In this document: positions 7,942-17,179 of the stretch, piece by piece
Position numbering within the stretch: the first letter of the stretch is position 1
How the letters are laid out: each line of letters begins with the position of its first letter
NCBI GenBank assembly: GCA_965217935.1
Contig: OZ244581.1
Location: forward strand, 124,001-188,000
DNA from: JBBROS01 sp965217935
GTDB lineage: Bacteria > Pseudomonadota > Alphaproteobacteria > Acetobacterales > Acetobacteraceae
Reading direction: 5' to 3'
DNA: 64,000 bases
The notes under the pieces: generated by a model
The model's input: only the letters and a program-made list of their open reading frames with translations
The model's database searches: none
What the model was told of the DNA's origin: nothing
Translations under genes and position numbers: made by a program

Positions 7942-9510
7942 CTAGACTTCCCGGCGCTGCATCATCCCCGCGATCGTGTCCGCCTGACGGATCGCCAGAG
8001 CCACGATTGTAAGCGTCGGGTTGCAGGCCGCGCCGCTGGTGAATTGGCTGCCGTCGGACACGAACAGGTTCTTCACGTCGTGCGCTTGGCCGAACTTGTT
8101 CACCACACCGTCCTTCGCCTTCTCGCTCATCCGGTTGGTGCCCATGTTGTGCGTGCTCGGATAGGGCGGCGTCGGGATCAGCCTGGTGGCCCCCACAGCA
8201 TTGTAGACCGCCGATCCCTGCCGCACCGCGTGGGCCCGCATGGCGATGTCGTTCGGATGGTCGTCGAAATGCACGCTGGCGACCGGGATGCCGAGCTTGT
8301 CCTTCGCCGCGGGGTCGAGCGTGATGCGGTTGGTCTCCTGCGGCATGTCCTCGCCGATCAGCCACATCCCGGCCATGTTGCTGTACATGTCGATCGCGCT
8401 CGTGAAACTGCGGCCCCACGCGCCCGGATCCATGAACGCGGCCATGAACGGGATGCCGAGCGACACCGTCTCCATCTCGTAGCCGCCGACGAAGCCCCGC
8501 TTCGGGTTGTGCGGGGCCTCGTCGCGGATGATCCCGGCCATCGTCGTGCCGCGATACATGTGCACGGGCTTGTCGAAGATGCCGTAGACGTTGCCCGTCA
8601 TGTGCCGCATGTAGTTGCGCCCGACCTGGCCGCTGCTGTTGGCCAACCCGTCCGGGAACATGCTCGACGCGCTGTTGAGCAGCAGCCGCGGACTCTCGAT
8701 CGAGTTGCCCGCCACAGCGACGATGCGCGCCGTCTGCCGGTGCATCGCCCCATCCGGGCTGGCATAGACGACGCCGCTCACCATGCCCTTGTCGTCGTGC
8801 TCGATCTTGACCACGTGGCTATCCGGGCGGACCTCCAGCTTGCCGGTGTCCTCGCCCTTGGGGATCTCGGTATACAGCGTCGACCACTTCGCGCCCGACT
8901 TGCACCCCTGGAAGCAGAAGCCGATCTGCTGGCACGACCCGCGCCCGTCCCGCGGCTGGCTGTTGATCGCCATCCGCCCGGTATGCACCTCCTTGTAGCC
9001 GACCTTCTTTGCCCCGGCCTCCATCACCTTGAAGTTGTTGTTGCCGGGCAGTCCGGGAATGCCGTTGGTCCGCGTCACCCCCATCTTGTCCTCGGCCTTG
9101 ACGTAATATGGTTCAAGGTCCGCCAAGGCGATCGGCCAATCCAGCAGGTTGGCGCCGGGCAGCGCGCCGTACGTCTCGCGGATCTTGAATTCATGCTCCT
9201 CGAACCGCAGCGAGGCGCCGGCCCAATGCACAGTGGAGCCGCCGACCGCCTTGACGATCCACGATGGCAGGTTGGGGAAATCCTTATGCACCCGCCACGT
9301 CCCCGAAGTCGTCCGCATGTCCTTCCACGCGAGTTGCGCGAAGCTGGCCCACTCGTCGTTGACGAAATCCTGGATCTCGTAGCGTGACCCGGCCTCCAGG
9401 ATCACCACCTTCACGCCCTTCTGCGCCAGCTCGTTGCCCAGCGTGCCGCCCCCGGCCCCGGAGCCGACGATCACCACCACGCCGTCATCGTTCAAATCAA
9501 ATTGCGCCAT
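7942..9510 (-). CDS. GMC-type FAD-dependent oxidoreductase (gluconate 2-dehydrogenase large-subunit-like)
   Basis: 522-residue flavoprotein. The N-terminal dinucleotide-binding motif is VGSGAGGGTLGNELA near residue 15, followed by VILEAGSRYE. The central block GSTVHWAGASLRFEEHEF is typical of the membrane-associated GMC group, and the C-terminus carries HNMGTNRM and ACNPTLTIVALAIR. Such enzymes oxidise sugars or alcohols in the periplasm and pass electrons to cytochrome c. The genes upstream on the same strand encode the Tat-exported small subunit and a cytochrome c, fitting a three-component dehydrogenase; the substrate is not deducible. Confidence 0.9.
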   Translation of the reverse strand: MAQFDLNDDGVVVIVGSGAGGGTLGNELAQKGVKVVILEAGSRYEIQDFVNDEWASFAQLAWKDMRTTSGTWRVHKDFPNLPSWIVKAVGGSTVHWAGASLRFEEHEFKIRETYGALPGANLLDWPIALADLEPYYVKAEDKMGVTRTNGIPGLPGNNNFKVMEAGAKKVGYKEVHTGRMAINSQPRDGRGSCQQIGFCFQGCKSGAKWSTLYTEIPKGEDTGKLEVRPDSHVVKIEHDDKGMVSGVVYASPDGAMHRQTARIVAVAGNSIESPRLLLNSASSMFPDGLANSSGQVGRNYMRHMTGNVYGIFDKPVHMYRGTTMAGIIRDEAPHNPKRGFVGGYEMETVSLGIPFMAAFMDPGAWGRSFTSAIDMYSNMAGMWLIGEDMPQETNRITLDPAAKDKLGIPVASVHFDDHPNDIAMRAHAVRQGSAVYNAVGATRLIPTPPYPSTHNMGTNRMSEKAKDGVVNKFGQAHDVKNLFVSDGSQFTSGAACNPTLTIVALAIRQADTIAGMMQRREV

Positions 9511-9542
9511 GTCCGTTCTCCCTAAGGGCGCCCCGGCAGATT

Positions 9543-9606
9543 AAGAGCTTGAGGCGTTCGTTCGCCTGATTAAATCGCAGCGGCTATGTCCGAACGAGCC
9601 CTAAGC
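9543..9606. repeat. Short intergenic repeat, copy 2 (partner at 4320-4382)
   Basis: Sits in the 90-bp gap between the dehydrogenase small-subunit gene and the GMC gene. It shares ~75% of positions with 4320-4382 and contains a perfect small inverted repeat, AGGCG TTCGTT CGCCT. As in copy 1, the repeat begins at the stop codon of the minus-strand gene, so it may work as an mRNA 3'-end or stability hairpin. Confidence 0.5.
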
Positions 9607-10149
9607 CGTCGGCAGCCAGTCGATGTCGTCGAAGCCGCGATGCAGATAGCCGCCATATTCGGCGGACGAACCCTCGTAGCCGAACTTCGGCCAGATCTCC
9701 GGCTGGTTGTACAGAGAGACTACCAGGTCAGCCCGCAGCTTGCGGAACAAGTCGATGTGCTCGATGCCTTGCAGCAGCCCGACCCGGTCCGCCTCCCAGT
9801 TCACGCCCAGGTAGTTCGCGCCGAACTTCGACTGCGCATCCTGGTCGAGCCTGGCGACGCCATCCGCCACCATGGACTTCACCGCCTCGTCCTTGCCCGC
9901 CTTCGCGTCCCAAGGCATCACCGCCCGCACGTAGAACAGGTCGCCCACGCGGTCGTGCGGGAAGATGTCCCGCGCCATCTTCACCAAGGTCGCCATGTCG
10001 TGCGGCTTGATGGTCTTCGCATCCATCGCCCAAGCGGCGTCCGCGCCGATACTGGCCCCCGCCGCAAGGGCCACGGGAACGGCAGCCCCGGTTGTGCGCA
10101 GGAACCCGCGGCGGCTGAACTGCGTCCGGCGGTCGATCTCTCTCATCAT
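9601..10149 (-). CDS. Gluconate 2-dehydrogenase subunit 3 family protein, Tat-exported
   Basis: 182 residues. The N-terminus REIDRRTQFSRRGFLRTTG holds a twin-arginine signal (SRRGFLR) followed by a hydrophobic stretch and an Ala-rich cleavage region, so it should be exported folded. The body (DMATLVKMARDIFPHDRVGD, LYNQPEIWPKFGYEGSSAEYGGYLHRGFDDIDWLP) matches the small subunit of GMC-type dehydrogenases. It probably carries the FAD-containing large subunit at 7942 to the periplasm as a complex. Position in the operon: cytochrome c, VOC protein, this gene, large subunit. Confidence 0.88.
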   Translation of the reverse strand: MMREIDRRTQFSRRGFLRTTGAAVPVALAAGASIGADAAWAMDAKTIKPHDMATLVKMARDIFPHDRVGDLFYVRAVMPWDAKAGKDEAVKSMVADGVARLDQDAQSKFGANYLGVNWEADRVGLLQGIEHIDLFRKLRADLVVSLYNQPEIWPKFGYEGSSAEYGGYLHRGFDDIDWLPTA

Positions 10150-10169
10150 TGGGTCCTCCCTATTTCTGC

Positions 10170-10565
10170 TCAGCCAAACCGGCCCTGACGCTGCAACACC
10201 TCGATGCTGTAACCGTCCGGGTCCTTGACAAAAAAGAACCGTCCGAGCGCCTTGTCCTGGTGCGCCAGCTCCCGCAGCTGCCCCGGCTCGGCCCCGGCCT
10301 GCTGCATCCTGCTGTGGGCGGCATCGAGGTCATCGACCGTGACGGCGAGATGGCCGTAGCCGTCCCCTAGGTTGTAAGGCTCGGTGCGGTCGTTGTTGAC
10401 CGTCAGCTCAAGCTCAAAGGTGGACGCCGGGTCGCGCAGGTAAACGAGCGTGAAGCTGTCGAACGCATACCGGTCCTTCACCTCAAGCCCCATCGCCTCG
10501 CGGTAGAACGCCAGAGACCGCGCCTCGTCGAGCACGCGGATCATGGAATGGATCGGCTTGGCCAT
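10170..10565 (-). CDS. VOC family / lactoylglutathione lyase-like protein
   Basis: 131 residues with the glyoxalase I layout: SMIRVLDEARSLAFYREAMGL at the N-terminus, YLRDPASTFELELTVN with the first Glu ligand, GYGHLAVTVDDLDAAH with the second His, and FVKDPDGYSIEVLQR with the last Glu. The four ligand positions (H, E, H, E) are compatible with a metal-dependent glyoxalase. It sits directly behind the cytochrome c gene (stop and start adjacent) in the dehydrogenase cluster, perhaps detoxifying a reactive aldehyde or dicarbonyl product; that link is inference. Confidence 0.85.
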   Translation of the reverse strand: MAKPIHSMIRVLDEARSLAFYREAMGLEVKDRYAFDSFTLVYLRDPASTFELELTVNNDRTEPYNLGDGYGHLAVTVDDLDAAHSRMQQAGAEPGQLRELAHQDKALGRFFFVKDPDGYSIEVLQRQGRFG

Positions 10566-10937
10566 TCAACGCTGCTCCTTCAGGTACTCGATGATCATGT
10601 GCCGGATCTCCGGCTTGGCCTGGCGGTATGCCATCACCCCGCCCGGAATGACCGAGCGCGGATTGGTGAGGTATGGGTCAAGGTGCGCCTCATCCCAATC
10701 GAAATCGGCGGTTTTGAACCCTGGGGAGTAATTGAAACCTGCCACGCTCCCGGCCTTGCGCCCATAAACCCCGGCAAGGCTCGGTCCCTGCCGTGTCTCG
10801 CCGGACACGAGCGAATGACAGGCGCCGCATTGCCGCTTGAACAGCGTCGCCCCACCCGGCGCCTCGGCTTGAGGCCCCGGGATTTGCGCGTAGGCAGACA
10901 TCGCCAGGCACGGCAGCAGCAAAAGCATGCAGCGCAA
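10566..10937 (-). CDS. Periplasmic cytochrome c (class I)
   Basis: 123 residues: a signal peptide (MRCMLLLLPCLAMSAYAQ), then the haem-attachment motif CGACHS near residue 37, the GPSLAGVYGRKAG block, and VIPGGVMAYRQAKPE supplying the distal Met. This is the layout of small mitochondrial-type cytochromes c. First gene of the dehydrogenase cluster; the probable electron acceptor for the GMC flavoprotein. Confidence 0.92.
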   Translation of the reverse strand: MRCMLLLLPCLAMSAYAQIPGPQAEAPGGATLFKRQCGACHSLVSGETRQGPSLAGVYGRKAGSVAGFNYSPGFKTADFDWDEAHLDPYLTNPRSVIPGGVMAYRQAKPEIRHMIIEYLKEQR

Positions 10938-11036
10938 CGTTTCAGTCCCCCAGTCGGCGCCGCTTTCCGCGGCTTGCGGGAAATCTGTCCATGAATTCGC
11001 GGCGAAATCAACTCACATTTCGCAGCCGTTTGCCGG

Positions 11037-11738
11037 TCAAGCCGATGGCCTCCATCGCCGGATCATGCGCTCGCCGGCCGCAAGGAGATCTGGCGCCACA
11101 ATATCCGGCTGCGGCAGGCCGGGCACAGGCAACGGCGCGTTGCCCGCCCGCGCCACCAATACCGCCAAGCACCCGGCCCGCTGCGCGCCCAGCGTGTCCC
11201 ACGCATGGGCCGCGACAAGGCAGAGCGACGCAGCGGTCACCCCGAGCGCCTCTGCAACCATGCCATAGGTCTCGGGCGCCGGCTTGAACCGCTTGATCTG
11301 ATCCACGCTGAACTGCCGCTCGAACCATCCCTCGATGCCCGCCCGCGCGAGCGGGCTCGCCTGCGGGTCCGGCGCCGAGTTGCTCAGCGTCACGAGCCGG
11401 AACCCGGCCTCCCGCAGCCGCCGCAGCGTCTCCGCAACGTCGCCGTGCGCCGGCATGGTCCGGGTGCGCGCGCGCAGCTCCTCCACATCGCGATCCGCGA
11501 CCGCGACCCGGTGGACCTCGCCCAGCATCCGCAGCACGCCCCCGCCGATCGACCTGAACGGCGAATACCCGCCCGCCAGGGTGACCGCCTCGGAATACAG
11601 CACGAGCTGCGCGAACCACTCCCGCATTACAAGGCCATCGCCGAACACCCGCTCGAACAACGGCCTGAGAACCTCGATATCGAGTAGCGTCTCGTTTACG
11701 TCGAAGACGATGACGCTCGGTCGCGGGCTGTCCACCAT
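11037..11738 (-). CDS. Haloacid dehalogenase type II
   Basis: 233-residue HAD hydrolase of the (S)-2-haloacid dehalogenase class. Motif I is VIVFDVNETLLD (nucleophile Asp), motif II LVTLSNSAPD, the Lys motif KRFKPAPETYGM and motif IV LVAAHAWDTLGAQRAG, the HAWD variant of type II dehalogenases. The start at MVDSPRPS is preferred; an ATG 16 codons upstream adds an unlikely Cys/Arg-rich extension. Reaction: hydrolytic removal of halide from 2-haloalkanoates, though many relatives act on other small substrates. Confidence 0.88.
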   Translation of the reverse strand: MVDSPRPSVIVFDVNETLLDIEVLRPLFERVFGDGLVMREWFAQLVLYSEAVTLAGGYSPFRSIGGGVLRMLGEVHRVAVADRDVEELRARTRTMPAHGDVAETLRRLREAGFRLVTLSNSAPDPQASPLARAGIEGWFERQFSVDQIKRFKPAPETYGMVAEALGVTAASLCLVAAHAWDTLGAQRAGCLAVLVARAGNAPLPVPGLPQPDIVAPDLLAAGERMIRRWRPSA

Positions 11739-12219
11739 GCAGCGCTTCTCTATTCGGTTGCGGCAAGTCTGAGGCGCATGATCCAACGTGTTTACGCGAA
11801 TTCTGGCGCCAGACGATCTCTCAATCCGGATTGCGCCGAAATAGCATTACGACGGATTGGCAATCGCATCTGTCCGTAAATCTACGGGCGGCTGGGTTTC
11901 TAATCGCGCCTCCTTTGTCAACCACTTTTTGCTTGTTGGCCAGGGCAATCGCATTTCAGAACAGGGCGATGAGGTCGGCACTACAAGGAGAGTCATCCTC
12001 ACACATCCCTTGGCTGGAAGACGCCGAACGAATACGCTGCTGCAGCGGTCCTCAGGGCCGCCGAATGAACCCTGGATCCTCCTCTTCAGACTGAAGGAGA
12101 AACCGGACGACCCTCAAACACCAGTCGGTCTCCGGTCGCCGCTGGATGGAAGGCGCGGGTCAGGTCAGGACCTTCAAGAGATGTCGCAGGCCTCGCGCCG
12201 CCTCCCGACATCCGGGCGC
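11739..12219. other. Gene-free stretch
   Basis: About 480 bp between the dehalogenase and RraA-family genes. No frame here has family features or plausible codon use, and I see no complete IS end or RNA gene. Composition is less GC-rich near 11820-11960. It marks the change from tidy chromosomal genes to the degraded accessory region. Confidence 0.5.
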
Positions 12220-12930
12220 TCAAGCTCCCGAAGTCGCTTTGAACGCCTCGTAGCGCGTCTTGGTCTCCGCATTCATCGGGTAGAGCCCGGGAAGCGGAAC
12301 GCCGCGCGCGACTTCGCTCATGATCCAGCCTTCCAAGCGCTCCTGCTCCGGCGCTTCCTGGAGGACTTGCGGCAGGAGTGCCGCCGGGATGACCACGGCC
12401 CCATCGTCATCAACGACGATGACGTCGTCGGGGAAGACGGCGACGCCGCCGCAACCGATCGGTTCCTGCCAACTGACAAAGGTGAGTCCGGCAACGGACG
12501 GCGAGGCGGCGACGCCGTTGCACCACACCGGGAAATTCGCGCCGAGAACGCCGACGAGATCACGCACCACGCCGTCTGTCACCATGGCTGCCACGCCCTT
12601 CTTGGCCATGCGCGACACCAGAATGTCTCCGAAAACACCTGCGTCAGTCACGCCTTGACCGTCGATGACCGCGATCGCGCCTTTCGGCATCGCTTCGATC
12701 GCCGCGCGGGTGGAGATCGGCGAGCCCCAACTGGCAGGGGTTGCAAGATCCTCCCGTGCCGGCACGAACCGGAACGTGAACGCGGGCCCAAAGCAGCGCG
12801 GCTGTCCAGGTCGCAGGGGCTTAGTCCCCCTCATCCAGACGTTCCGCAGCCCCTTCTTCAAGAGGATGGTCGTGAGGGTGGCCGTGGAGACTTTCTCGAG
12901 CGTCTCAACCACGTTTCGATCGACTTTCAT
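12220..12930 (-). CDS. RraA family protein (possible 4-carboxy-4-hydroxy-2-oxoadipate aldolase/oxaloacetate decarboxylase)
   Basis: 236 residues with the RraA/dimethylmenaquinone-methyltransferase-like fold. Visible blocks are ISTRAAIEAMPKGAIAVIDGQG, FGDILVSRMAKKGVAAMVTDGVVRD (the conserved substrate-loop GD..A...G..G.V.DG.VRD) and DDVIVVDDDGAVVIPA. Members with these blocks cleave C6 oxo-acids in aromatic catabolism, or act as RNase E inhibitors in enterobacteria; here the catabolic role is more likely. It lies 11 bp behind the broken SDR gene at 12942, so the pair would have formed an operon. Confidence 0.85.
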   Translation of the reverse strand: MKVDRNVVETLEKVSTATLTTILLKKGLRNVWMRGTKPLRPGQPRCFGPAFTFRFVPAREDLATPASWGSPISTRAAIEAMPKGAIAVIDGQGVTDAGVFGDILVSRMAKKGVAAMVTDGVVRDLVGVLGANFPVWCNGVAASPSVAGLTFVSWQEPIGCGGVAVFPDDVIVVDDDGAVVIPAALLPQVLQEAPEQERLEGWIMSEVARGVPLPGLYPMNAETKTRYEAFKATSGA

Positions 12931-12941
12931 GACATGTCCTC

Positions 12942-13718
12942 TCAGATGCTCTGGATAAGGCCGCCATCCACGCGGATGACGGAACCGGTGACATAGGAGG
13001 CGCGGCCGCTCGCCAGGAAAGCCACGACGTCTCCCTATTCCTCTGGACGCCCGTAACGTCCGACCGGGATCGAGGCGGCGCTCTCCTCGGCGACCGCGAC
13101 GGCGTCGCGGCCCTCGCGTTTCGCCTTCTGCTCGTCGAGGAACGTGATGCGCTTGGCGGCGACGCGTCCGGGCAGGACGATGTTCGCGGTGATCCCGTAT
13201 TGTCCTACTTCACGAGCCAGCGTTTTGGACCACCCCACCAGGGCGAGACGAAGCGCGTTCGATAGCCCGAGGTTCGGTATCGGTGCGACCACTCCCGAGG
13301 ACGTGGAGGTCAAGATGCGTCCCCACTTCGCGGCCGTCATGCCGGGCAGGACGCGGTCGGTGATCGCGATGACCGACCGGACCATCGATTCGAAGTGTCT
13401 CGACCAAACTTCGGTCGGCTGTCCGGATGCCGGGCCGGGAGGCGGAGCACCGGTGTTGTTGACGAGGATGCCGACCGCTCCGAAACGCTCCTCGATGCTC
13501 GCGACATGCCCGTCGATGGACGCAAGATCCCAGGCGAGTGGCGTCGCCTTCCCGCCCGCGCCCACGATCTCGGCAGCCGTTTGGGAGGCGGCGGCGGCGT
13601 CGATGTCCGTTGCGACCAGCGTCGCGCCTTCCGCGGCGAGCGCCCGCGCGATGGCGCCTCCAAGGCCGCCCCCAGCGCCCAGCACGAGCGCCACTTTTCC
13701 CTCGATCGCGAAATCCAT
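12942..13718 (-). pseudogene. SDR family oxidoreductase, interrupted by an in-frame TAG
   Basis: Reads as a 258-residue short-chain dehydrogenase except for one TAG at 13035-13037. The NAD(P) motif is LGAGGGLGGAIARALA (TGxxxGxG type), then NNTGAPPPG and the catalytic-region block SNALRLALVGWSKTLA. Here the usual YxxxK is altered to S..R, so activity was doubtful even without the stop. After the TAG the frame continues GDVVAFLASGRASYVTG and VIRVDGGLIQSI, the normal SDR C-terminus. The stop falls between PEE and GDVVAFL, where relatives often have Tyr or Phe. Confidence 0.8.
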
Positions 13719-13776
13719 TCGATCAGTCCTCTGCTTTCAGCGTTGGAACGGTCGGCCGTGCAACGCGGCCCGCCCG

Positions 13777-14481
13777 TCAAGGCAGGCCATCCAGCCATCG
13801 GTGCATCAGCGTCTGCGCGGCTTGCTCCAGCGCAGGTCCACGCTCGGATGCTTCCACGCGAAGCCCACGGGGATCGATGGACGCCCCGGCAAGCTCACAC
13901 GCGTGGCCTACCAACCATTGTTCGAAGTCACGGGCCCTCACCTCGGCATGGAACTGCAGTGCGAGCACATCCCCGCCCCGTGCGAACGCCTGGTTGCGGC
14001 ACGTTTCCGTCAATGCAAGCAGGTCGCACCCGTCGGGAAGGTCGAACGTGTCACCGTGCCAATGGAGCACGGGGCAGCCTTCGAGAGCGCCCAAAGGACC
14101 ATCGCGGCCCGCATCCATCAGGGCCACCAGCGTCCAGCCGATCTCCTTCCGGGGTCCTGGATACACCGCGGCTCCGAGGGCCTGGGCGATCAGCTGCGCA
14201 CCGAGGCAGATCCCCAGCGTCGGCCTCGCGGCTTCGAGGCGCCGCTCCAGCAGATCCATCTCTCCGGTCAGGAAAGGATAAAGCTGGCTTTCGTAAGCGC
14301 CGACCGGACCACCGAGCAGCACCAGGAGATCGGCGGCAACGGCATCAACGTCCGCGAAACCCTCCGTCGTCGCCTCGCGATATTCGATTCGGTATCCCTG
14401 CCGCACGAGGGGCTCGGCGAAACTGCCGAGCCCCTCGAACGCGACATGACGGACGGCAACGGCGGTGCGCTGTTTCATCAT
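13777..14481 (-). CDS. Type 1 glutamine amidotransferase (GMP-synthase GATase-like)
   Basis: 234 residues with a class I GATase triad: Cys in LGICLGAQLIA near residue 90, and His-x-Glu in LALQFHAEVRARDFEQW near residue 175. Gly-rich strands LLVLLGGPVGAYE and HWHGDTFDLPDG complete the family pattern. No synthetase domain is attached, so it may be a free-standing gamma-glutamyl hydrolase or the amidotransferase subunit of an unknown enzyme. It is followed by the homoserine-dehydrogenase-like gene (upstream on the minus strand, 18-bp gap). Confidence 0.87.
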   Translation of the reverse strand: MMKQRTAVAVRHVAFEGLGSFAEPLVRQGYRIEYREATTEGFADVDAVAADLLVLLGGPVGAYESQLYPFLTGEMDLLERRLEAARPTLGICLGAQLIAQALGAAVYPGPRKEIGWTLVALMDAGRDGPLGALEGCPVLHWHGDTFDLPDGCDLLALTETCRNQAFARGGDVLALQFHAEVRARDFEQWLVGHACELAGASIDPRGLRVEASERGPALEQAAQTLMHRWLDGLP

Positions 14482-14499
14482 CGGCCCGAACCTCCTTCG

Positions 14500-15497
14500 T
14501 TACCGCGCCGCCGCCAGGATGTGTTCGAAATCCTTGAGCGCGGCGGCAGCCGTCGCGCGAGGCTCCGCCCCGCAACCGACGGCCGTGATCTCGCCCACGA
14601 CGTCGGTCGTCACCCTGATCGCCTTGCCTTTCCCGAGCACCGACGCGAACAGATCGGATGCGCGGTATGCGCGCAGTTCCACCCCCGCCACCAGGACGCC
14701 GTCGCTCCTGGTGAGGTGCCCGATCAGCTTGGGAACGAGGCCTGCGGTGCGCCAATCGCGCAATTGCCCGGTGGTGACGTGCTGGATGCCCGCGACGCGC
14801 ATTCGATCCATCGCGAAGTCACCCCCAAGCCGAAATTCGCCAGGATCAGCAGCTTGCAAGCCGTGTCCCACCCTTCGATGTCGAAGCGCGGATCCTTCTC
14901 GGCGATCCCTGCCCTTTGGGTCTCCTCGACCGCCGCGGCGAGGCTGAGATCCCGCTCCATCATCGCGGTCAGCAAATGGTTGGTGGTCGCGTTCAGGATG
15001 CCCTCGACCTGCAGGATTTCGCATCCGGCGAGATTGTACTGGATCAGGTCGATGGTCGGCAGCGCCGAGGCAGTGGCGCCGCTGATCTTCAGCGAGACGC
15101 CCGCTTTCTCGGCGAGGGCGCGAAGCCCCGGACCGTCATGGACCAATGCGCCCTTCGAGATGGCGATCACGTGTCTGCCGTCAGCCAACGCCGCCTTCAT
15201 GTAATCGTAGCCCGGCCCCCCCGTCCTGAAATCCGTAGGCCCCGCTTCGATCAACACGTGGGCGCCGGCCGCCGCAAGGATTTCGACGCCCGACGCGCAG
15301 GCTCGAAAGTTCCCCGGCAACGTGGCGGCTTCGAGGCCGTCACGATCCACGATACCGGCGCGAGAGCCGCAAACGGCCGTCAGCCGCACGTCTGCTCCAT
15401 AGCGCGCGTGATAAGTCTCCCGACGCGCCAGGAGCAGTTCGGAAACGGCCCGCCCGACTCCGCCGAAGCCGGTGATCGCAACATTCCAGATTGCCAT
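14500..15497 (-). pseudogene. Homoserine dehydrogenase-like protein, single-base frameshift
   Basis: The N-terminal part (AITGFGGVGRAVSELL, NAD-binding; AISKGALVHDGPGL; GATASALPTIDLIQYNLAGC; NATTNHLLTAMM; KDPRFDIEGWDTACKLLILAN) is clearly a homoserine dehydrogenase-type catalytic domain without the ACT domain. At about 14822-14828 the frame breaks at a run of G (read on the minus strand). The C-terminus (FAMDRMRVAGIQHVT ... ALKDFEHILAAAR) continues in another frame; the total length is 2 mod 3, as for a lost base. It is either a recent pseudogene or a sequence error. Divergent from the LysR gene. Confidence 0.78.
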
Positions 15498-15578
15498 TTC
15501 GTGCACCGCCAACTCGACGTCCTCCAATCACCCTGCACATTACGAAGTACGATGCAAAACCGACTTTTATCGTGCTGA

Positions 15579-15607
15579 GAATCATACTATCTTATACTCC
15601 GTGATTC
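15579..15607. promoter_or_regulatory. Candidate LysR operator (inverted repeat)
   Basis: GAATCA and TGATTC are separated by 17 bp in an AT-rich patch between the divergent homoserine-dehydrogenase-like gene and the LysR gene. The repeat overlaps the LysR GTG start, fitting autoregulation. The arms are short, so chance is possible. Confidence 0.35.
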
Positions 15608-16497
15608 CCGAACTTCGCACGCTCATCGCCATCGGTCGGCACGGGACCTTCTCGGCCGCCGGGGAGCGGGTTGGGCTGACGCAGGCAGCGGTGAGCGGCC
15701 ACATCAAGCGTCTCGAAGACATGCTGGGATTCCCGCTCTTCGACCGCACGCGACGATCGGCGACGTTGAATCCAGCCGGTGCGACGACCATCGCACGAGC
15801 CCAGGAAATCATCTCACTGTTCGACGCGCTCAAAGACCTGGACGAGCACGGCGCCGGCGAACGGCTTCGCATCGGAGCGGTCGCATCGGTCCAGTCGACG
15901 CTGTTGGCCACGGCGCTGGCGTCGTTCCGCAAGCTCCTGCCGAACGCTCAGGTCCAGGTCGTTCCCGGGCTTTCCTTGCACCTTCTCGACCAGCTTGACT
16001 TGGGTGAGTTGGATTTGGTCCTCATCGTCAAGCCAGCGTTCGGCCTGACGCCGAAGCTGACGTGGAAAACCCTCATCCGAGAGCCGTACATGCTCTTGGC
16101 ACCATCTACGACGACCGGGAAAAACTGGAGAACCCTCCTGGAAGAGCAGCCATTCGTCCGTTACGACCGGGCGTCCTTCGGAGGTCGTCAGGTCGACCGA
16201 TTCCTTCGGGAACGATCCATCCCTGTCAAAGAGGCGATGGAACTGGACGATCTTCCCGCGATCACCGCGATGGTTGCCTCCGAAACCGGAGTGGCGCTCG
16301 TGCCTGTCGCAAACTCCGATGACTTGCCGATAGGCGTTCGGGCCTTGCCGCTCGGAGCAGACCTCTTCCACCGAGAGTTCGGAATGGTGCGTACGAAGAC
16401 ATACCCCGAGAGGCCAGCACTCGATCAACTGGTCCGGTCGATAGAGGAAAGCGTCACGCCTGAACGCGATTCTTCCGCCGATCCCGAAGGCAACTGA
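15601..16497 (+). CDS. LysR family transcriptional regulator
   Basis: 298 residues from a GTG start. The N-terminal winged helix-turn-helix reads ELRTLIAIGRHGTFSAAGE, LTQAAVSGHIKRLEDMLG and PLFDRTRRSATLNPAG, the classical LysR recognition region. The effector domain (ERLRIGAVASVQSTLL, LDLVLIVKP, GVALVPVANSDDLP) has normal spacing. It is transcribed away from the broken homoserine-dehydrogenase-like gene and probably controls the 12.2-15.5 kb minus-strand group. The ATG 43 codons upstream would give an implausible extension. Confidence 0.9.
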   Translation: MIPELRTLIAIGRHGTFSAAGERVGLTQAAVSGHIKRLEDMLGFPLFDRTRRSATLNPAGATTIARAQEIISLFDALKDLDEHGAGERLRIGAVASVQSTLLATALASFRKLLPNAQVQVVPGLSLHLLDQLDLGELDLVLIVKPAFGLTPKLTWKTLIREPYMLLAPSTTTGKNWRTLLEEQPFVRYDRASFGGRQVDRFLRERSIPVKEAMELDDLPAITAMVASETGVALVPVANSDDLPIGVRALPLGADLFHREFGMVRTKTYPERPALDQLVRSIEESVTPERDSSADPEGN

Positions 16498-16722
16498 CCA
16501 ATAACTGCTTTCGGCTTCGTGACCGAACGTGGGAACGTGACCACCGGGGTTAAAGCTTTGCTTCCCGTCCGTCATGGGTCGCGGGGCCGCGGTCGAGGTG
16601 AACGCCCTCACCGGTGCACTGGCGTTTCAGCGTGTCAGCTCAGGACATGTTGCGCCAACGGCAAGCGCCCGTGAACCTTGGAAATGCGTGATCTTTCATG
16701 CCCTAAGGGGAACCGGCTCCCC

Positions 16723-17140
16723 TCAGGCGGCTTGGAACAATCGAGCGAAGGAGCGAAAGCCCGTGATCTCGATCGGATTTCCGGAAGTATCGAGGAAAAA
16801 CGCCGTCCACTGCTCGCCCGGCTCTCCCTCGAAGCGCGGCGTCGGAGCCAGAACGCAATCCAAGGCCCTGGCCTCAAGGCTCGCGGCGATCGCTTTCCAG
16901 TCTTCCAGCCGCAACGCGACGCCGAGGTGCGGCATGGGGACGAGGTGTTGTCCGACGCGACCAGTAGGCTTGGTTTCGCAAGACTCCTCAAGATGAAGCG
17001 AGTTCTCGTGACCGAAGTAGTTGAGGTTGACCCAAGTCGGGGCGCTTCTGCCCTCGCTGCGGCCCAACATGCCCCCGTAGAACCCTCCGTGCCTCATCGA
17101 GATCGCGGACGTTGTAAGCGAGGTGAAACAAGCTGCGCAT
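16723..17140 (-). pseudogene. VOC family protein, frameshifted near the N-terminus
   Basis: From the ATG at 17140 the frame reads RSLFHLAYNVRDLDEAR, the glyoxalase-type first strand with a His ligand. At the GGG run at 17083-17085 the frame must shift by one base to continue FYGGMLGRSEGRSAPTW, HLGVALRLEDWKA and AFFLDTSGNPIEITGF. Total length is 1 mod 3, consistent with one extra base. Without the shift the protein would lose its whole N-terminal module. Confidence 0.72.
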
Positions 17141-17179
17141 GGGACGGATATCCCTTTGCCCGTTTGGACAGTTTCGGAG

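Noticed and set aside
7882..9387. 501-codon plus-strand frame
   Set aside because: His/Arg-rich antisense shadow of the GMC oxidoreductase gene.
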